From the NCBI GenBank assembly GCA_032622095.1, contig CP136068.1:128467989-128531988 (forward strand): a DNA stretch of 64,000 nucleotides, in the 5' to 3' direction. A model generated the notes under the pieces. The model was not told the origin of the DNA. It did not search any database and saw only the letters and a program-made list of their open reading frames with translations. Numbering within the stretch: the stretch's first letter is position 1; every line of letters starts with the position of its first letter. The stretch comes from Siphonodentalium dalli (lineage: Eukaryota; Mollusca; Scaphopoda; Gadilida; Siphonodentaliidae). A program made the position numbers and the translations under genes. This document shows positions 28,101-36,073 of the stretch, in pieces.

Positions 28101-31100
28101 ACCGACTACACGGTATTAAAAATTAAACCGCGGTATGACTAAATACCGAAAAACTGTGAAGCCCTATCTGGTGGTCCAACGAATTGTCTGTGCTTGTCAG
28201 GTGTGCAATTCAGTTGTTGAATCGTTTCCGATCGAATGCCGGACATGATAGTCGGACTGCATTATGCGGGTCCCTTCACCCCATAGATGCAGTATAGAAC
28301 CACGTGTCGGTATTTGTTTGGAGGACCATGCAGGATGTCATATAATTTGATTTTAATATAGTGCAACGACAGTCTGGGACAGTGTCAGCCAATTGCAAAT
28401 CGAGGCAAATCTGAAATGAACCAATCGGAAGATAGTTGCGTGTAAATTATATGGTTGGCTGACACTGACATAATCTTTGCTTTAACCCTTTCAGTGCCAA
28501 GTCCGATTTTTGTATCAACCCATATTCCCTTGATCATTTTTCAAATTTATTGATTATAATAATGTGATACATTGATGGAAAGAGCTCTGATACATTGATG
28601 GAAAGAGCTCTTAGAGCTCTTTCCATCAATGTATCACATTATTATAATCAATAAATTTGAAAAATGATCAATTTTCAAATTATTGATTATAATAATGTGA
28701 TACATTGATGGAAAAAGCTCTTAGAGCTCTTTCCATCAATGTATCACATTATTATAATCAATAAATTTGAAAAATGATCAAGGAAATATGGGTTGATACA
28801 AAAATCGGACTTGGCACTGAAAGTAATTGCCCTGCTTTTTGTGACATGCTATCTATCGAACTGGTTGATGTTGATTGATTGATTTATTGATTTATTTATT
28901 GTACCACCAATAACACATGGTATATGACATAGTACATAATATAAATATAACATACATTAGTCAATCTTTATTTATATTTGCGAATGTCTGTCTGTCTATC
29001 TGTCTGTCTGTCTGTATTCTATATATATTCACAGGGGACTATCTAGACGGCACCAAAGGAGTCTAATATGGGTAACTTTTTACGAGAAAGATAATGGTGA
29101 GGGTTAGGATTTTCTAAAGTGACGCCGTTGTTGTCAGTGGCCGAAAAGGGGCAGGGGCAGAATAAAATTTTGTCGCCGAATATGAGGAATCTAATGGTGT
29201 TGTTTAAATGTGTCAAACGTGGCGCCATTCGCGTCAGGGATGCACGGAATGGGAGAGGGGCACCAAAATTTATAGAAACTAATTTTAGCGCCGATTTCCA
29301 CCAACTTGATATATATTCTTCTCCATGATACAAGGAATCTAATTGTGCGATTTAAAGACTCCAAATTGCTGTCGTTTGGATGAAAGATTGTGGGAGGGGC
29401 ACTCAATTTGATAAGAATGGGTTTAGTCCCCGATTGCCACCACACTTATACAATATCATCCCCATGGTATGGGGAGGCTAATGGTGCGGGTTAAATCTGA
29501 CAAAAGTGGCGTCATTCGAGTCAGGGTTGAACTGAAAGGCAGAGGGGCACCAACATTGATACGCAATAATTTTTGTGATACGCATTCTTATCCACAATAC
29601 GAGGAGTCTGATCGTGTGATTTAAAGACGCCATGTTGGTGCTGTTTGGGTGAGAGATGGAGGTTAGTGGGCACTAAATTTGATCAAAATTGGTTTACCAA
29701 ACTTATCAATAATCATCTCCATGATATCTAAATTTGATAAAAAAAATTGTTAGTCGCCGATTAGCACCAAACGTATAAGTATTTATCTCCATGATATCAG
29801 GAGTATACTTGTGTGGTTTAAAGATGTTAAAGGTGGTGCCATTCGAGACATGGGCCCACAGAGGGAGAGAGAGGCACAAAAATAGACAAACAATATGTTT
29901 AGCGCCGATTTCCACCAGACTGATACATACTCTTCTACGTGATATGAGGAATCTAATCGTGTGATTTAAATACGCCAAATTGGTACCGTTTGGGTGAGAG
30001 ATATGGGGGCCCTAAATTTTATACGAATTTGTATTCTCGCCAAATTTCAACAAGTTTATATATATTCATCTCCACAATGAGTCTAAGTTTGTGGTTTACT
30101 GATGTCAAATGTGGCGCCGCTTTAGTCCTAAACAACTGATAGAAATATGTTTAGTGCCAATTGATATCAAATTCATACACGTTCTTCTCAAATGATACGA
30201 GGAATCAAATCGTGCGTGTTAAAAACGTCACATTTGGTGCCTAGATATATTTGCAAATATATGTCTGTCTGTATGTGTTCTATATAACTCCATTGGGTAC
30301 AATCGAGGTGGCACCAAGGCGTTCTAACAGTAGTAACTTTTTACGAGGAAGATATGGTGCATGCTAAAATATTAGAATAGCTCATGTTAATATTATAACA
30401 CAATTGAGTCTTCCCCATTCAATATAGTTTCCACAAAAAAGTTACAAGAGATATGGAAATGTATAGAAGGCCTGTTCAACAATAGTGGTCACAGTGTGCC
30501 GTCAAATATAATTTCTTCTGAGATAAAAGAAAACGGAGTCAGTGGCACATGACTTTTCCGGATCCTCCAATTCTGACATCTGACAAGGTTATATCTGCCA
30601 AATATACAGAGGATATCTTTCATGTTTTAGAACAGACTCATCGCCTAACATAAACAACTCAAAATCTCGCTCTGTGTCTGGCACATGTAGCTGATATAGT
30701 TGCATAGCAACATTTCTTTTAAACTGAGAATAAATAGTTAGCCAGTATATAGCACAATGAACAGAGGAGCACCTGGATATTTCCTTAAAACATCTGTATC
30801 TTCATGGAGATATGATAACCAGGTATCCTCAAAATCTTAGTCAAACCCACTAGATTGATTGATACATCTCTATGTAAAACCCAATTGTCGTCTTCTATTT
30901 TGCGAACTAATGTGTTTATGATGTTCATGTTATAACGTCTGAAGTATACACATTTGTAAATAAATAAATAGTTCTGTATTGGTGGGACGGATTAATCGCG
31001 ATAAACAAAACGATAATTATGAGAATGTGACTAATGTTTTGAACAAGAGTACCCTCTGTTCCCACCATATATCCACACTATGCAGAGGGTTTCACATACA

Positions 31101-33263
31101 AGTTATGACCACTTACCTCACGGTTACATCTCCATAAAAATAGTCCACATGACAGTTAATCCTTATATTTATATACATTTAGCGAAAAAGCCACTTTTGT
31201 AAATGTATTTAAATCGAAAAGTGTATTGTGACAAAAACAGCCCAAAATACCCAATAGCACTCTTGGCAAAAGTTAATAGGAACAACTTCTCTTCATATTG
31301 AAACCCGATGATGTATTAAGTCAATCATGCGCGAGTCCAAATGCGCCCAAAACATTACGCGTTCGTCTTTCCAAACCCAATGACGTATCGATGGTGTTAT
31401 GAGCTTGGTGTTATGAGGCGTTACGCATTCATCGAGAAATAACTGCAACTAACCACGTGGGCGCCGACCAATCAGAATGCTGGATTTAGTGATGACAACA
31501 CTTAGTATGTAAATATATCACTTTAACCTGGGAAACGCCGGGTACCCCTGCTAGTAATATATATATGCATATATACAAAGATGGATTTTACCGAACTGGC
31601 TAAGTGACACTGTGTATAAAATTTTATGAATAGTTTCAGTGCAGTAGTTTTTCATTTTCAAAATGAAACAGGATTTACACAACATAACGGAAATGCCATT
31701 AAATAGCTCTTTCCAATATGTGCTGTACCTACAGCCTTACTGCTTCGTAATTTAAACGGAAAGTCAAAACTGACGACTCTATTCAATATATATTACCCAT
31801 GCGACGAAATGTCCGGTTTTGTTTGAATGAGCGCAGGCGTGTTGATGTCAAGAATTTTAGCATGTGAAGCTAACAAGATTTGGTTGTGGAACTTGTGGAT
31901 AAGAAATTGACAACACATCGTTCTTCCGTTAATTTATAATAACAAAATAAGTGTGAAATGGGGGTAATTTTATCTGTAGCGGAAAGGAAAAGTATCAACA
32001 AATACTGAGTACGGCTATTTGAACATCATATCTTACTTACAAATAATGTATGCACAACGTCGCTCGGGTATGTATTTGTCTGTGGTAGTTATATTAGCTG
32101 CATACAAATGCTATTGTTTTATTTGGTCCACGGTGTTCATACAAAAGACCCATTTGAAACCTTTCACCATATACGAATTTACGTTGATCGTAATACTAAT
32201 TATGGACAACGCATTTTAATTGCAAATTAAAAACAATAATTATGCAAATTAACAAGGCAGTTCGCAATTGTTTCGTAAGTTAGAGATTATAAACATAGTG
32301 TTGTAGTACGACTGTTAGAGAGTGGTGAGGGGATCTCTCCACGTTGAGTAATGAAAGATGCATAATCCAAATTAACGCCAGCAAATTACAATTTCCTTGG
32401 CTTCGGGGGTAAATAAATATTTGATTCGGGTAGAGGAACCCATCCATCAAAGCTCATAGTGATCAGATATCGATTTTGAAATCTATTATTTTTCGCCACC
32501 GATACTTTTTAATGGCCCAGTAAAACGTCGACCAGAAGACGTCTCGGACCAATTTGCGGATGATGATGGATCAAGTGGCTTTCCAAGTCAGATATTTGAC
32601 AAACCGGCAAAATGTTGTTGTTGTTGGAATCTGATGATATGGGGACCATCGAATCGGATTGAGTATCTTTAACATTGTTGAAATGTTTCCCCCTCAGGCA
32701 ATCAGATGAGGGGGACATGGGATAAAGGATAATAACACTAATTATAGACAAAAACAAATAGTTTGCCGAATCCAAACGTACTGAATACTCAAGCAGTGTA
32801 CAGATCGTTCATGTCCGGTTGTTTCCGGTGTTAATAGACATATTAACACATTGACTCATTGTAGTTCATATGTGTATGAACACATTGACTCAGGAGGCGT
32901 GTCTATAGTAACGCTACATGTGAATATAGGTTTATGAACACATTGATTCAGGGATCGTTTTTATCGTAACGATATGGGGAATGTGGCTCAGGTGGGGCGT
33001 CTCTATCGTAACGCTGTGGGAAAAGTAGAACCAATATTAAATGTAAGCAAATGTATACAATAATTATCACGTATTATCAAGCAATATATATATCCCTAGA
33101 TACATTCAACTCAAGCAAATGTTTTTTACGTTATATAGTACGCATTAACCCCTCTCATTCCAGGGTCTATTTTCCAAGATACTTCGACGAACCTCCTGCT
33201 GATCTGTTACCAGGGCAACCAACAAAGCAATCGGGAGGATCCAGTTCGTGTGCGATTGTTTGA
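9392..33263 (+). CDS. Gene B: four-repeat protein with PPSY and CaaX ends
   Basis: Nine coding exons (9392-9615, 11091-11258, 12972-13192, 17946-18119, 19077-19192, 20561-20612, 24032-24271, 26014-26143, 33164-33263) sum to 1425 nt, 474 residues plus stop. Every junction agrees in phase. There is no signal peptide or membrane segment. PPSY is at residues 23-26, a possible WW-domain ligand. The last four residues are CAIV, a CaaX box. Four diverged units can be aligned: a helix ending in WL or similar (W84, about 196, W296, W394), a strand with an E/D-V/S-x-x motif, and a core R-I-(W/F) at R131, R249, R348, R442. Introns fall at the same place in different units (phase 2 in the core Arg of units 1 and 4; phase 1 before the strand of units 2 and 4), as expected from internal duplication. 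I do not recognise the family. A cytosolic protein anchored to membrane by prenylation is inference. Confidence 0.75.
10369..10735 (+). mobile_element. TTAA-flanked element, family T4, copy 1
   Basis: Begins TTAAAGTGATGTTAAACACT and ends CAATATGTCTTTAA; 367 bp, non-coding, in gene B intron 1. It shares GATTATCGCCGATAGTTGCG with three other copies (11384, 19960, 36074). Confidence 0.85.
11091..11258 (+). CDS. Gene B exon 2
   Basis: Acceptor TTACAATCACAG; donor GTGAGT, phase 2 at both ends. Encodes residues 75-131 with EKCNHWLRENPQ and WKCEPVERKF, the helix and strand of repeat unit 1. Confirmed by the perfect frame into exon 3, where RIWLI is formed across the junction. Confidence 0.85.
11384..11761 (+). 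mobile_element. TTAA-flanked element, family T4, copy 2
   Basis: Same orientation and termini as copy 1 and very similar throughout; only 650 bp away, in gene B intron 2. Just upstream, 11301-11310 is a short poly(C). Confidence 0.85.
12503..12955 (-). mobile_element. Non-autonomous Helitron-like element
   Basis: Read on the minus strand, the element starts TCTATTATATATTTTGG, then CTTCTGTCTGTCTGTCTG, and ends with a hairpin (GCCCAGAC / GTCGGGC, loop GAA) followed by ATATCAGCTAG and a host T. A TC start, a 3' hairpin and a CTAG end before T are Helitron hallmarks. About 450 bp, no coding capacity. Inside are two diverged copies of GAGCGAGGTCAA(T/G)GTCAAAGACAC. It ends 16 nt before gene B exon 3. 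Confidence 0.65.
12972..13192 (+). CDS. Gene B exon 3
   Basis: Acceptor is a nine-T tract then AG; donor GTACAT, phase 1, not a strong consensus. Encodes residues 131-205: RIWLIKNVDTRKGPQQLG, a methionine- and glycine-rich loop, then a helix NETISHINKAIKS. The donor is supported because it joins in frame to exon 4 and forms QGRILNID. Confidence 0.8.
13221..13738. mobile_element. Fold-back element, family T12
   Basis: Inverted arms of about 125 bp (left CTGGTCAAGTGGTCCTGC, right GCAGGACCACTTGGCCATGG) enclose about 260 bp. It begins under 30 bp after the exon 3 donor. The arms contain the uninterrupted TTAAGAAAAAG site that T7 occupies at 7317. No coding. Confidence 0.8.
13739..17945. other. 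Remainder of gene B intron 3
   Basis: Contains the P8 fold-back at 15972-16438 and a 16550-16950 stretch with two GGGGCATGTTGGAAC phrases. An open frame at 14950-15363 ends in Arg/Ser-rich GC sequence but has no recognisable domain. No exon fits the phase between exons 3 and 4. Confidence 0.5.
15972..16438. mobile_element. Fold-back element, family P8, uninterrupted copy
   Basis: Ends are complementary (GATGGGGTCATTGTCACAAG ... CTTGTGACAATGACCCCATC), with a subterminal AGCCAGCTTTT repeat present three times per arm. The body has TATATGGCGCGAAATATGAC. This copy shows the empty site for the insertion at 50792-52178. Confidence 0.85.
17946..18119 (+). CDS. Gene B exon 4
   Basis: Acceptor CAAATCATTAACAG; donor GTGAGT, phase 1 in and out. 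Encodes residues 205-263: strand GRILNIDTTTI, a basic hydrophilic loop, then the unit 2 core KVFRIFYTKGQPE. The match of this core to RIWLI, AIRIFF and AIRVYF in other exons is the main evidence that it belongs here. Confidence 0.8.
18290..18960. repeat. Interspersed repeat, family F11
   Basis: Shares CTTGGCTAGAGG-like sequence, GAACC(C/A)GACCAAACTCC and TTGGAA(T/C)(A/T)TTCC phrases with 57590-57935. It carries a poly(C) run at about 18390-18404. Overlapping ORFs on both strands lack protein features. Confidence 0.5.
19077..19192 (+). CDS. Gene B exon 5
   Basis: Strong acceptor TTTCTTTTACATTCTCAG; donor GTAGGC at a phase 0 junction. Encodes residues 263-301: FTPEILRGPYK and the unit 3 helix VIERTRYWLKAQL. 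Frame upstream of the acceptor is proline-rich intron sequence and is not coding. Confidence 0.8.
19379..19803. mobile_element. Double-palindrome element, family T1, copy 1
   Basis: Begins TTACCCTTTACCCAACA and ends TGCTGGGTAAAGGGTTAA. It holds two roughly 67-nt hairpins built on CCAATGCATTCTCTTATATA. The first TTAA has lost one A. In gene B intron 5. Confidence 0.85.
19960..20338 (+). mobile_element. TTAA-flanked element, family T4, copy 3
   Basis: Begins TTAAAGTGATGTGAAACACT and ends TATGTCTTTAA. More diverged from copies 1 and 2 than they are from each other. In gene B intron 5, 160 bp after a T1 element. Confidence 0.85.
20561..20612 (+). CDS. Gene B exon 6 (52-nt microexon)
   Basis: Acceptor TTTCTATTTTATAG; donor GTGAGT. 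Phase 0 in, phase 1 out. Encodes NIRVVGISSEPIKADEN, the strand of repeat unit 3, aligning with LNIFDVETVRYF of unit 4. Small, but the two splice sites, the frame and the repeat alignment agree. Confidence 0.75.
20613..24031. other. Gene B intron 6
   Basis: 3.4 kb without a further exon that fits. 21357-21940 is bounded by an inverted pair (ATTTTGGCATCAAAATA and its complement), a possible decayed fold-back. 22797-23635 carries the TTTGGGTAATGAC cluster described separately. Confidence 0.6.
22806..23625. repeat. Cluster of GTTTGGGTAATGAC motifs, both orientations
   Basis: Eight copies of GCGTTTGGGTAATGAC or its complement or close variants occur near 22806, 22980, 22996, 23033, 23047, 23218, 23236 and 23583, with a final complementary ACCCAAACGC near 23611. 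Outermost copies face each other, which fits a fold-back element with internal repeats of its terminal motif. Confidence 0.7.
24032..24271 (+). CDS. Gene B exon 7
   Basis: Acceptor TATATCTTTCCAG; donor GTACGT, phase 1 in and out. Encodes residues 319-399: the unit 3 core QVRAIRIFFVTD, then LASRLFVPVRLNSKSFESMY and the unit 4 helix MYRLEAWLRVT. The longest and clearest exon of the gene. Confidence 0.88.
24437..24850. mobile_element. Double-palindrome element, family T1, copy 2
   Basis: TTAA at both ends, outer ends TTAACCCTTTACCCAACA and TGTTGGGTAAAGGGTTAA, two complete hairpins separated by a T/A-rich spacer. In reverse orientation relative to copy 1. In gene B intron 7. Confidence 0.9.
24920..25200. 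repeat. CT-rich and TA microsatellites
   Basis: 24920-25080 and 25140-25198 are C/T-rich CTCTCCCTC-type arrays flanking a (TA)n run at about 25081-25140. Two overlapping long open frames here (Leu/Ser/Pro and Ile/Tyr repeats) are simple-sequence artefacts. Confidence 0.9.
26014..26143 (+). CDS. Gene B exon 8
   Basis: Acceptor TTTCGTCATTATAG; phase 1 in, phase 2 out. Encodes residues 399-442: GLNIFDVETVRYFYKEASK, an acidic loop, then SSRQWIRAIR. The donor GTGAAT (26144) is the first of 15 such sites in the following minisatellite. If the donor is missed, TGA follows one codon later (26145). Confidence 0.8.
26114..26850. repeat. 47-bp minisatellite copied from an exon end and donor
   Basis: Sixteen head-to-tail copies at exactly 47-bp spacing (26114, 26161, 26208 ... 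26819). Each has CAGCTCTCGACAGTGG, then TCAGAGCAATAAG and GTGAATATCAGTAATAA. Copy 1 is coding exon 8 plus its donor; the final copy has GTTGAG in place of GTGAAT. Point variants (TCTC/CCCG, GGGTCCGAGCTA, AATACG) recur in non-adjacent copies. Confidence 0.95.
26851..28490. other. Gene B intron 8, first part
   Basis: No exon in phase was found. Overlapping ORFs on both strands at 27436-28053 were inspected; none has a recognisable domain or matching splice sites. Confidence 0.5.
28492..28824. mobile_element. Nested palindrome element, family T2
   Basis: Begins TTAACCCTTTCAGTGCC and ends GGCACTGAAAG, with outer arms GTCCGATTTTTGTATCAACC and complement. Inside are two consecutive palindromes centred near 28613 and 28719 (GCTCTTAGAGC) with arms of about 60 bp. 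The right TTAA is mutated to GTAA. Confidence 0.85.
28970..30290 (-). repeat. Diverged tandem repeat block, family D10
   Basis: The reverse-orientation counterpart of 1040-2000, with about eight diverged units (GGAATCTAATCGTGTGATTT, GGCGCCATTCG, CGATTTCCACCAA). Both margins carry short TCTGTCTG runs, so the block may be the body of one large element. Confidence 0.7.
30291..31086. other. Gene B intron 8, no feature seen
   Basis: AT-rich, no ORF over 60 codons with protein character and no clear repeat match to the rest of the window. Confidence 0.5.
31087..31515 (-). mobile_element. Truncated T6 element
   Basis: Matches 3015-3455 closely but has only the inner-to-right arm of the terminal hairpin (TCACATACAAGTTATGACCA onward). 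Contains GGGCGCCGACCAATCAGAAT. In gene B intron 8. Confidence 0.75.
31527..31554 (+). mobile_element. Helitron-like 3' terminus
   Basis: Hairpin CCTGGGAAACGCCGGG followed by TACCCCTGCTAG and a host T. The 5' end of the element was not found; it abuts the T6 remnant. Confidence 0.5.
32352..32672 (+). mobile_element. T7 element, internally deleted
   Basis: Begins AAAGATGCATAATCC and ends GAATCGGATTGAGTATC followed by TTAA. About 150 bp shorter than the 7317 copy. In gene B intron 8. Confidence 0.7.
33164..33263 (+). CDS. Gene B exon 9 (terminal, CaaX)
   Basis: Acceptor CCCCTCTCATTCCAG; one base completes the core Arg, giving RAIR-VYFPRYF as in the other units. Then a Pro/Gly/Ser tail and C471-A-I-V-stop. 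The 7.0 kb intron before it is the longest in the gene. The exact phase match and the continuation of the unit 4 core are strong support. Confidence 0.78.
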
Positions 33264-33374
33264 TAAGCACATGGATGTCTTAATCGCGTCCGCGGCTGCA
33301 CAATATAAACTAGCAGAATGTGGAGGATGAATATTACACTCGTCGTCATGATCACCAGTGGTCTGTGTCTCGCT

Positions 33375-33775
33375 TTAACCCTTTACACAACAGAAGGGCC
33401 CTGTGCCAATGCATTCTCTTATATATGCGAGTCGACCATAGGTCGCCTCGCATATATAAGAGAATGCATTGGCTTAACACATTAAAAATTATAAAATTGT
33501 TAAAGAATGTAAGAAAAAATGGTAAAAAGTGTTAAAAAAAAGATTTTTTTTAGGCCAATGCATTCTCTTATATATGCGAGGCGACCTATGGTCGACTCGC
33601 ATATATAAGAGAATGCATTGGCACAGGGCATAACTGTAACTATCACAATGTGGTCAAGGAGCCGGTTCCAAAGATATCCATATGTGTATGGTTCTATTGA
33701 GACAGACCGAAGATATTTTAGGCTGTTGAAGCTTTATTTGGCCGGTTTTGGCCGGTTTGTTGGGTAAAGGGTTAA
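33375..33775. mobile_element. Double-palindrome element, family T1, copy 3
   Basis: TTAA at both ends and two complete hairpins. Begins 112 bp after the gene B stop codon, so it may lie in the 3' untranslated region. Confidence 0.9.
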
Positions 33776-34246
33776 TCATGTCAGGCACATTCAGAATTAA
33801 CTATTATAGTTGAATCTGACAGTGCTAAATCCACCATTTCCCTGCTAGGTTACCCCTGGTTAATATTTTGACATTATTATTTTTCATGACTAATTGGAAC
33901 ATTTTACCATCATGCTGATCAGTATTGAACACTTTACACTGCTCATTTTAGCGGCTTCAAAATCTTAGCATCATTGATTATATATTTGTTTAAATAGAAC
34001 TTCAACCTGTTATTACAATTTATATTAGTATTTTATTGTTTTCCGTCCTCCATTGTTTACCCTTTCGCAGTCATTATTATTTTTAGCATAGCCTGTTATC
34101 ACTCCTAAATTAATTGTGACTTTAAAAATAAATTTCTGTTATTCTAAATCTGTGTATACTCTAAGGTGCATATAGTGTTTCTATTGTATTGTTGTTTGTA
34201 TATATTATGTATGCAGTTGTATTTCATGTTCACCCTGTCAAGCGTT
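33776..34246. other. Intergenic, no feature seen
   Basis: AT-rich sequence after gene B. No ORF or repeat of note; no confident polyadenylation signal was assigned. Confidence 0.4.
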
Positions 34247-35610
34247 TAGGATACGTTCATGCATATACGCTGGCAATATTGCACCGCAAACTGCAAAAAT
34301 GCCAGCTGCAAAATTGCCAAAAACGGATTAATTTCTACCGGTTGTCAACAAATCAGCATCAGTTGTGATCATGAACAACAGATGTTTTTCCGTGATTGCT
34401 GATATCGCTGAGCTGTTTGCAATATATTACGAACGCAGTGCGTGTTGGTATTTTTAGGCCAGTCAAAATAATGTCACTTGATATGTTGGAATGTGAGATC
34501 GCCACGACCAGCTCCATCGATGGGATGGATCTGATATATGCGTACCATAAACGTCACTCAGAGAGGTGGTTGTCCGCAGTTAGCTCAATGAAGAAAACCA
34601 ACGACTTTCCGACTTTCGAGAACTCCCATGCATGGTACCCGCCTTGTATTGGTGTTTTTTATAATAACAATTGACTGCATAGTTACATATATATATATGC
34701 GTTATGATGCCAAAGACGAACTATTATCACAACTGTCAAGATCATATTACTTGGATCAAAGAACATGGCATTGTGGTGCGATATATGTAGAGGGGAGAGG
34801 GTAGTCTGTAAACCCGACCATTCTAAACAGAGCTATCGCTCAGAAGTTCTGGCCAGCAGCTTGAAAAAGTGATTTATCATACCGGGGTATACCAGGGTGC
34901 AAACAAATATACAACCCCTGAATTATTTCAGCTTTGCTCTATGTCATTTATTTAGACAGTCTCTCAAAAATCTTCAAATAGGCTGAATTAGCCAGACATT
35001 TGTAACTGTGTGCTTTGTGTCAAAATTGTACCTGCATGGGTACAACCATGCAGGGTTGTACCGGAGGGCAGACAGGGTTGTACCATGGTACAACTGGGAA
35101 TATACCGGGGTACAACCCTGGTAAACCATGGCCCACCCAGCTATACCGGGGAATGTACCCCGGGGTTTTTTTATATGGGGACGCCCACCATGATATATCT
35201 TTGGGGAAGTTGGCGACACTATTTGTTATTCCATTTTGCCAGCCCCTTCCCCTAGCTCCAACCTTTCAGAAAAGTACCACTTTCTGAACTCTTTATACCA
35301 CGTCATGAGATTCCTGGCGTATATATAATTAAGTATGAATATTACAATAGCTGAGAACAAAATGTTCTATCAATGCCTCTCCCCGATACACAATTCGACT
35401 CAAGGACAACACGGATACTTAGTGGCCTCGTTTTATGGGCACCGGCAAAGATGTAGACACCGTTATCATAAATCGTCGTTGATTGTTTTCAGCCAACCAC
35501 GACGGATCTAGTCGACAACCTGCAAAAATGACAGCTAACAAAACGACCATCGGGCATGGAATTTTTGCAGTTTGCAGAATAATTTTGCTAGCGTATGAAC
35601 ATACCCTTAG
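34247..35610. mobile_element. Possible 1.36 kb element with imperfect inverted ends
   Basis: The left end (ATACGTTCATGC...CGCTGGCAA...GCAAACTGCAAAAAT) is complementary to the right end (ATTTTTGCAGTTTGC...TTGCTAGCG...ATGAACATACCC) over about 50 bp with gaps. Inside are an unrecognised 92-residue open frame (34396-34674) and a GGTACAACC palindrome cluster. No transposase motif is visible. Confidence 0.4.
35028..35168. repeat. Cluster of GGTACAACC / GGTTGTACC motifs
   Basis: About eight alternating copies of GGGTACAACC, GGTTGTACC and TACCGGGG within 140 bp, several self-complementary (CCATGGTACA, ACCCCGGGG-like). Strong potential for secondary structure. Open frames here reflect the repeat. Confidence 0.6.
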
Positions 35611-35694
35611 AGCACTTCAGTGGATTTTACGCTATACAGAACTCTTATCTGTTTGTGGAAACTATGTGATCGCGCATCATAGTGCGCAGACACA

Positions 35695-35946
35695 ATCCTT
35701 GAAATAGTGTGCCTGTCATTTGCAGAATGAGGTCCCCAGAGGGTGAATTTAGTGATGCTACCCCGCATAGTGGGCTAGAATCACCAAATTCACCCCCTGG
35801 GGACCTCATTCTGCTTACACCTCAGCATAATGAGGTTCCCAGATGGTGAATTTGGTGATGCTAGCCCGCTATGCGGGGTAGCATCACTAAATTTACCCTC
35901 TGGGAACCTCATTCTGCAAATGACAGACACACTATTTCAAGGCTTG
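35695..35946. mobile_element. 250-bp nested palindrome
   Basis: The two halves are inverted copies, about 90% alike, from CCTTGAAATAGTGTG to CACACTATTTCAAGG. Each half is itself a hairpin (GCAGAATGAGGT ... ACCTCATTCTGC). No TTAA at the boundaries. Confidence 0.8.
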
Positions 35947-36073
35947 CGCAGACAAATTGCGCTCGTAATAACATAACACCAAATGCTCAGTCTTCCGATT
36001 AAATTTGTTTTGCAGCCTTTTGCGCTGACTTATTTTAGTTAATACTGACAAAATGTTTCCTTTCTAACTGACA

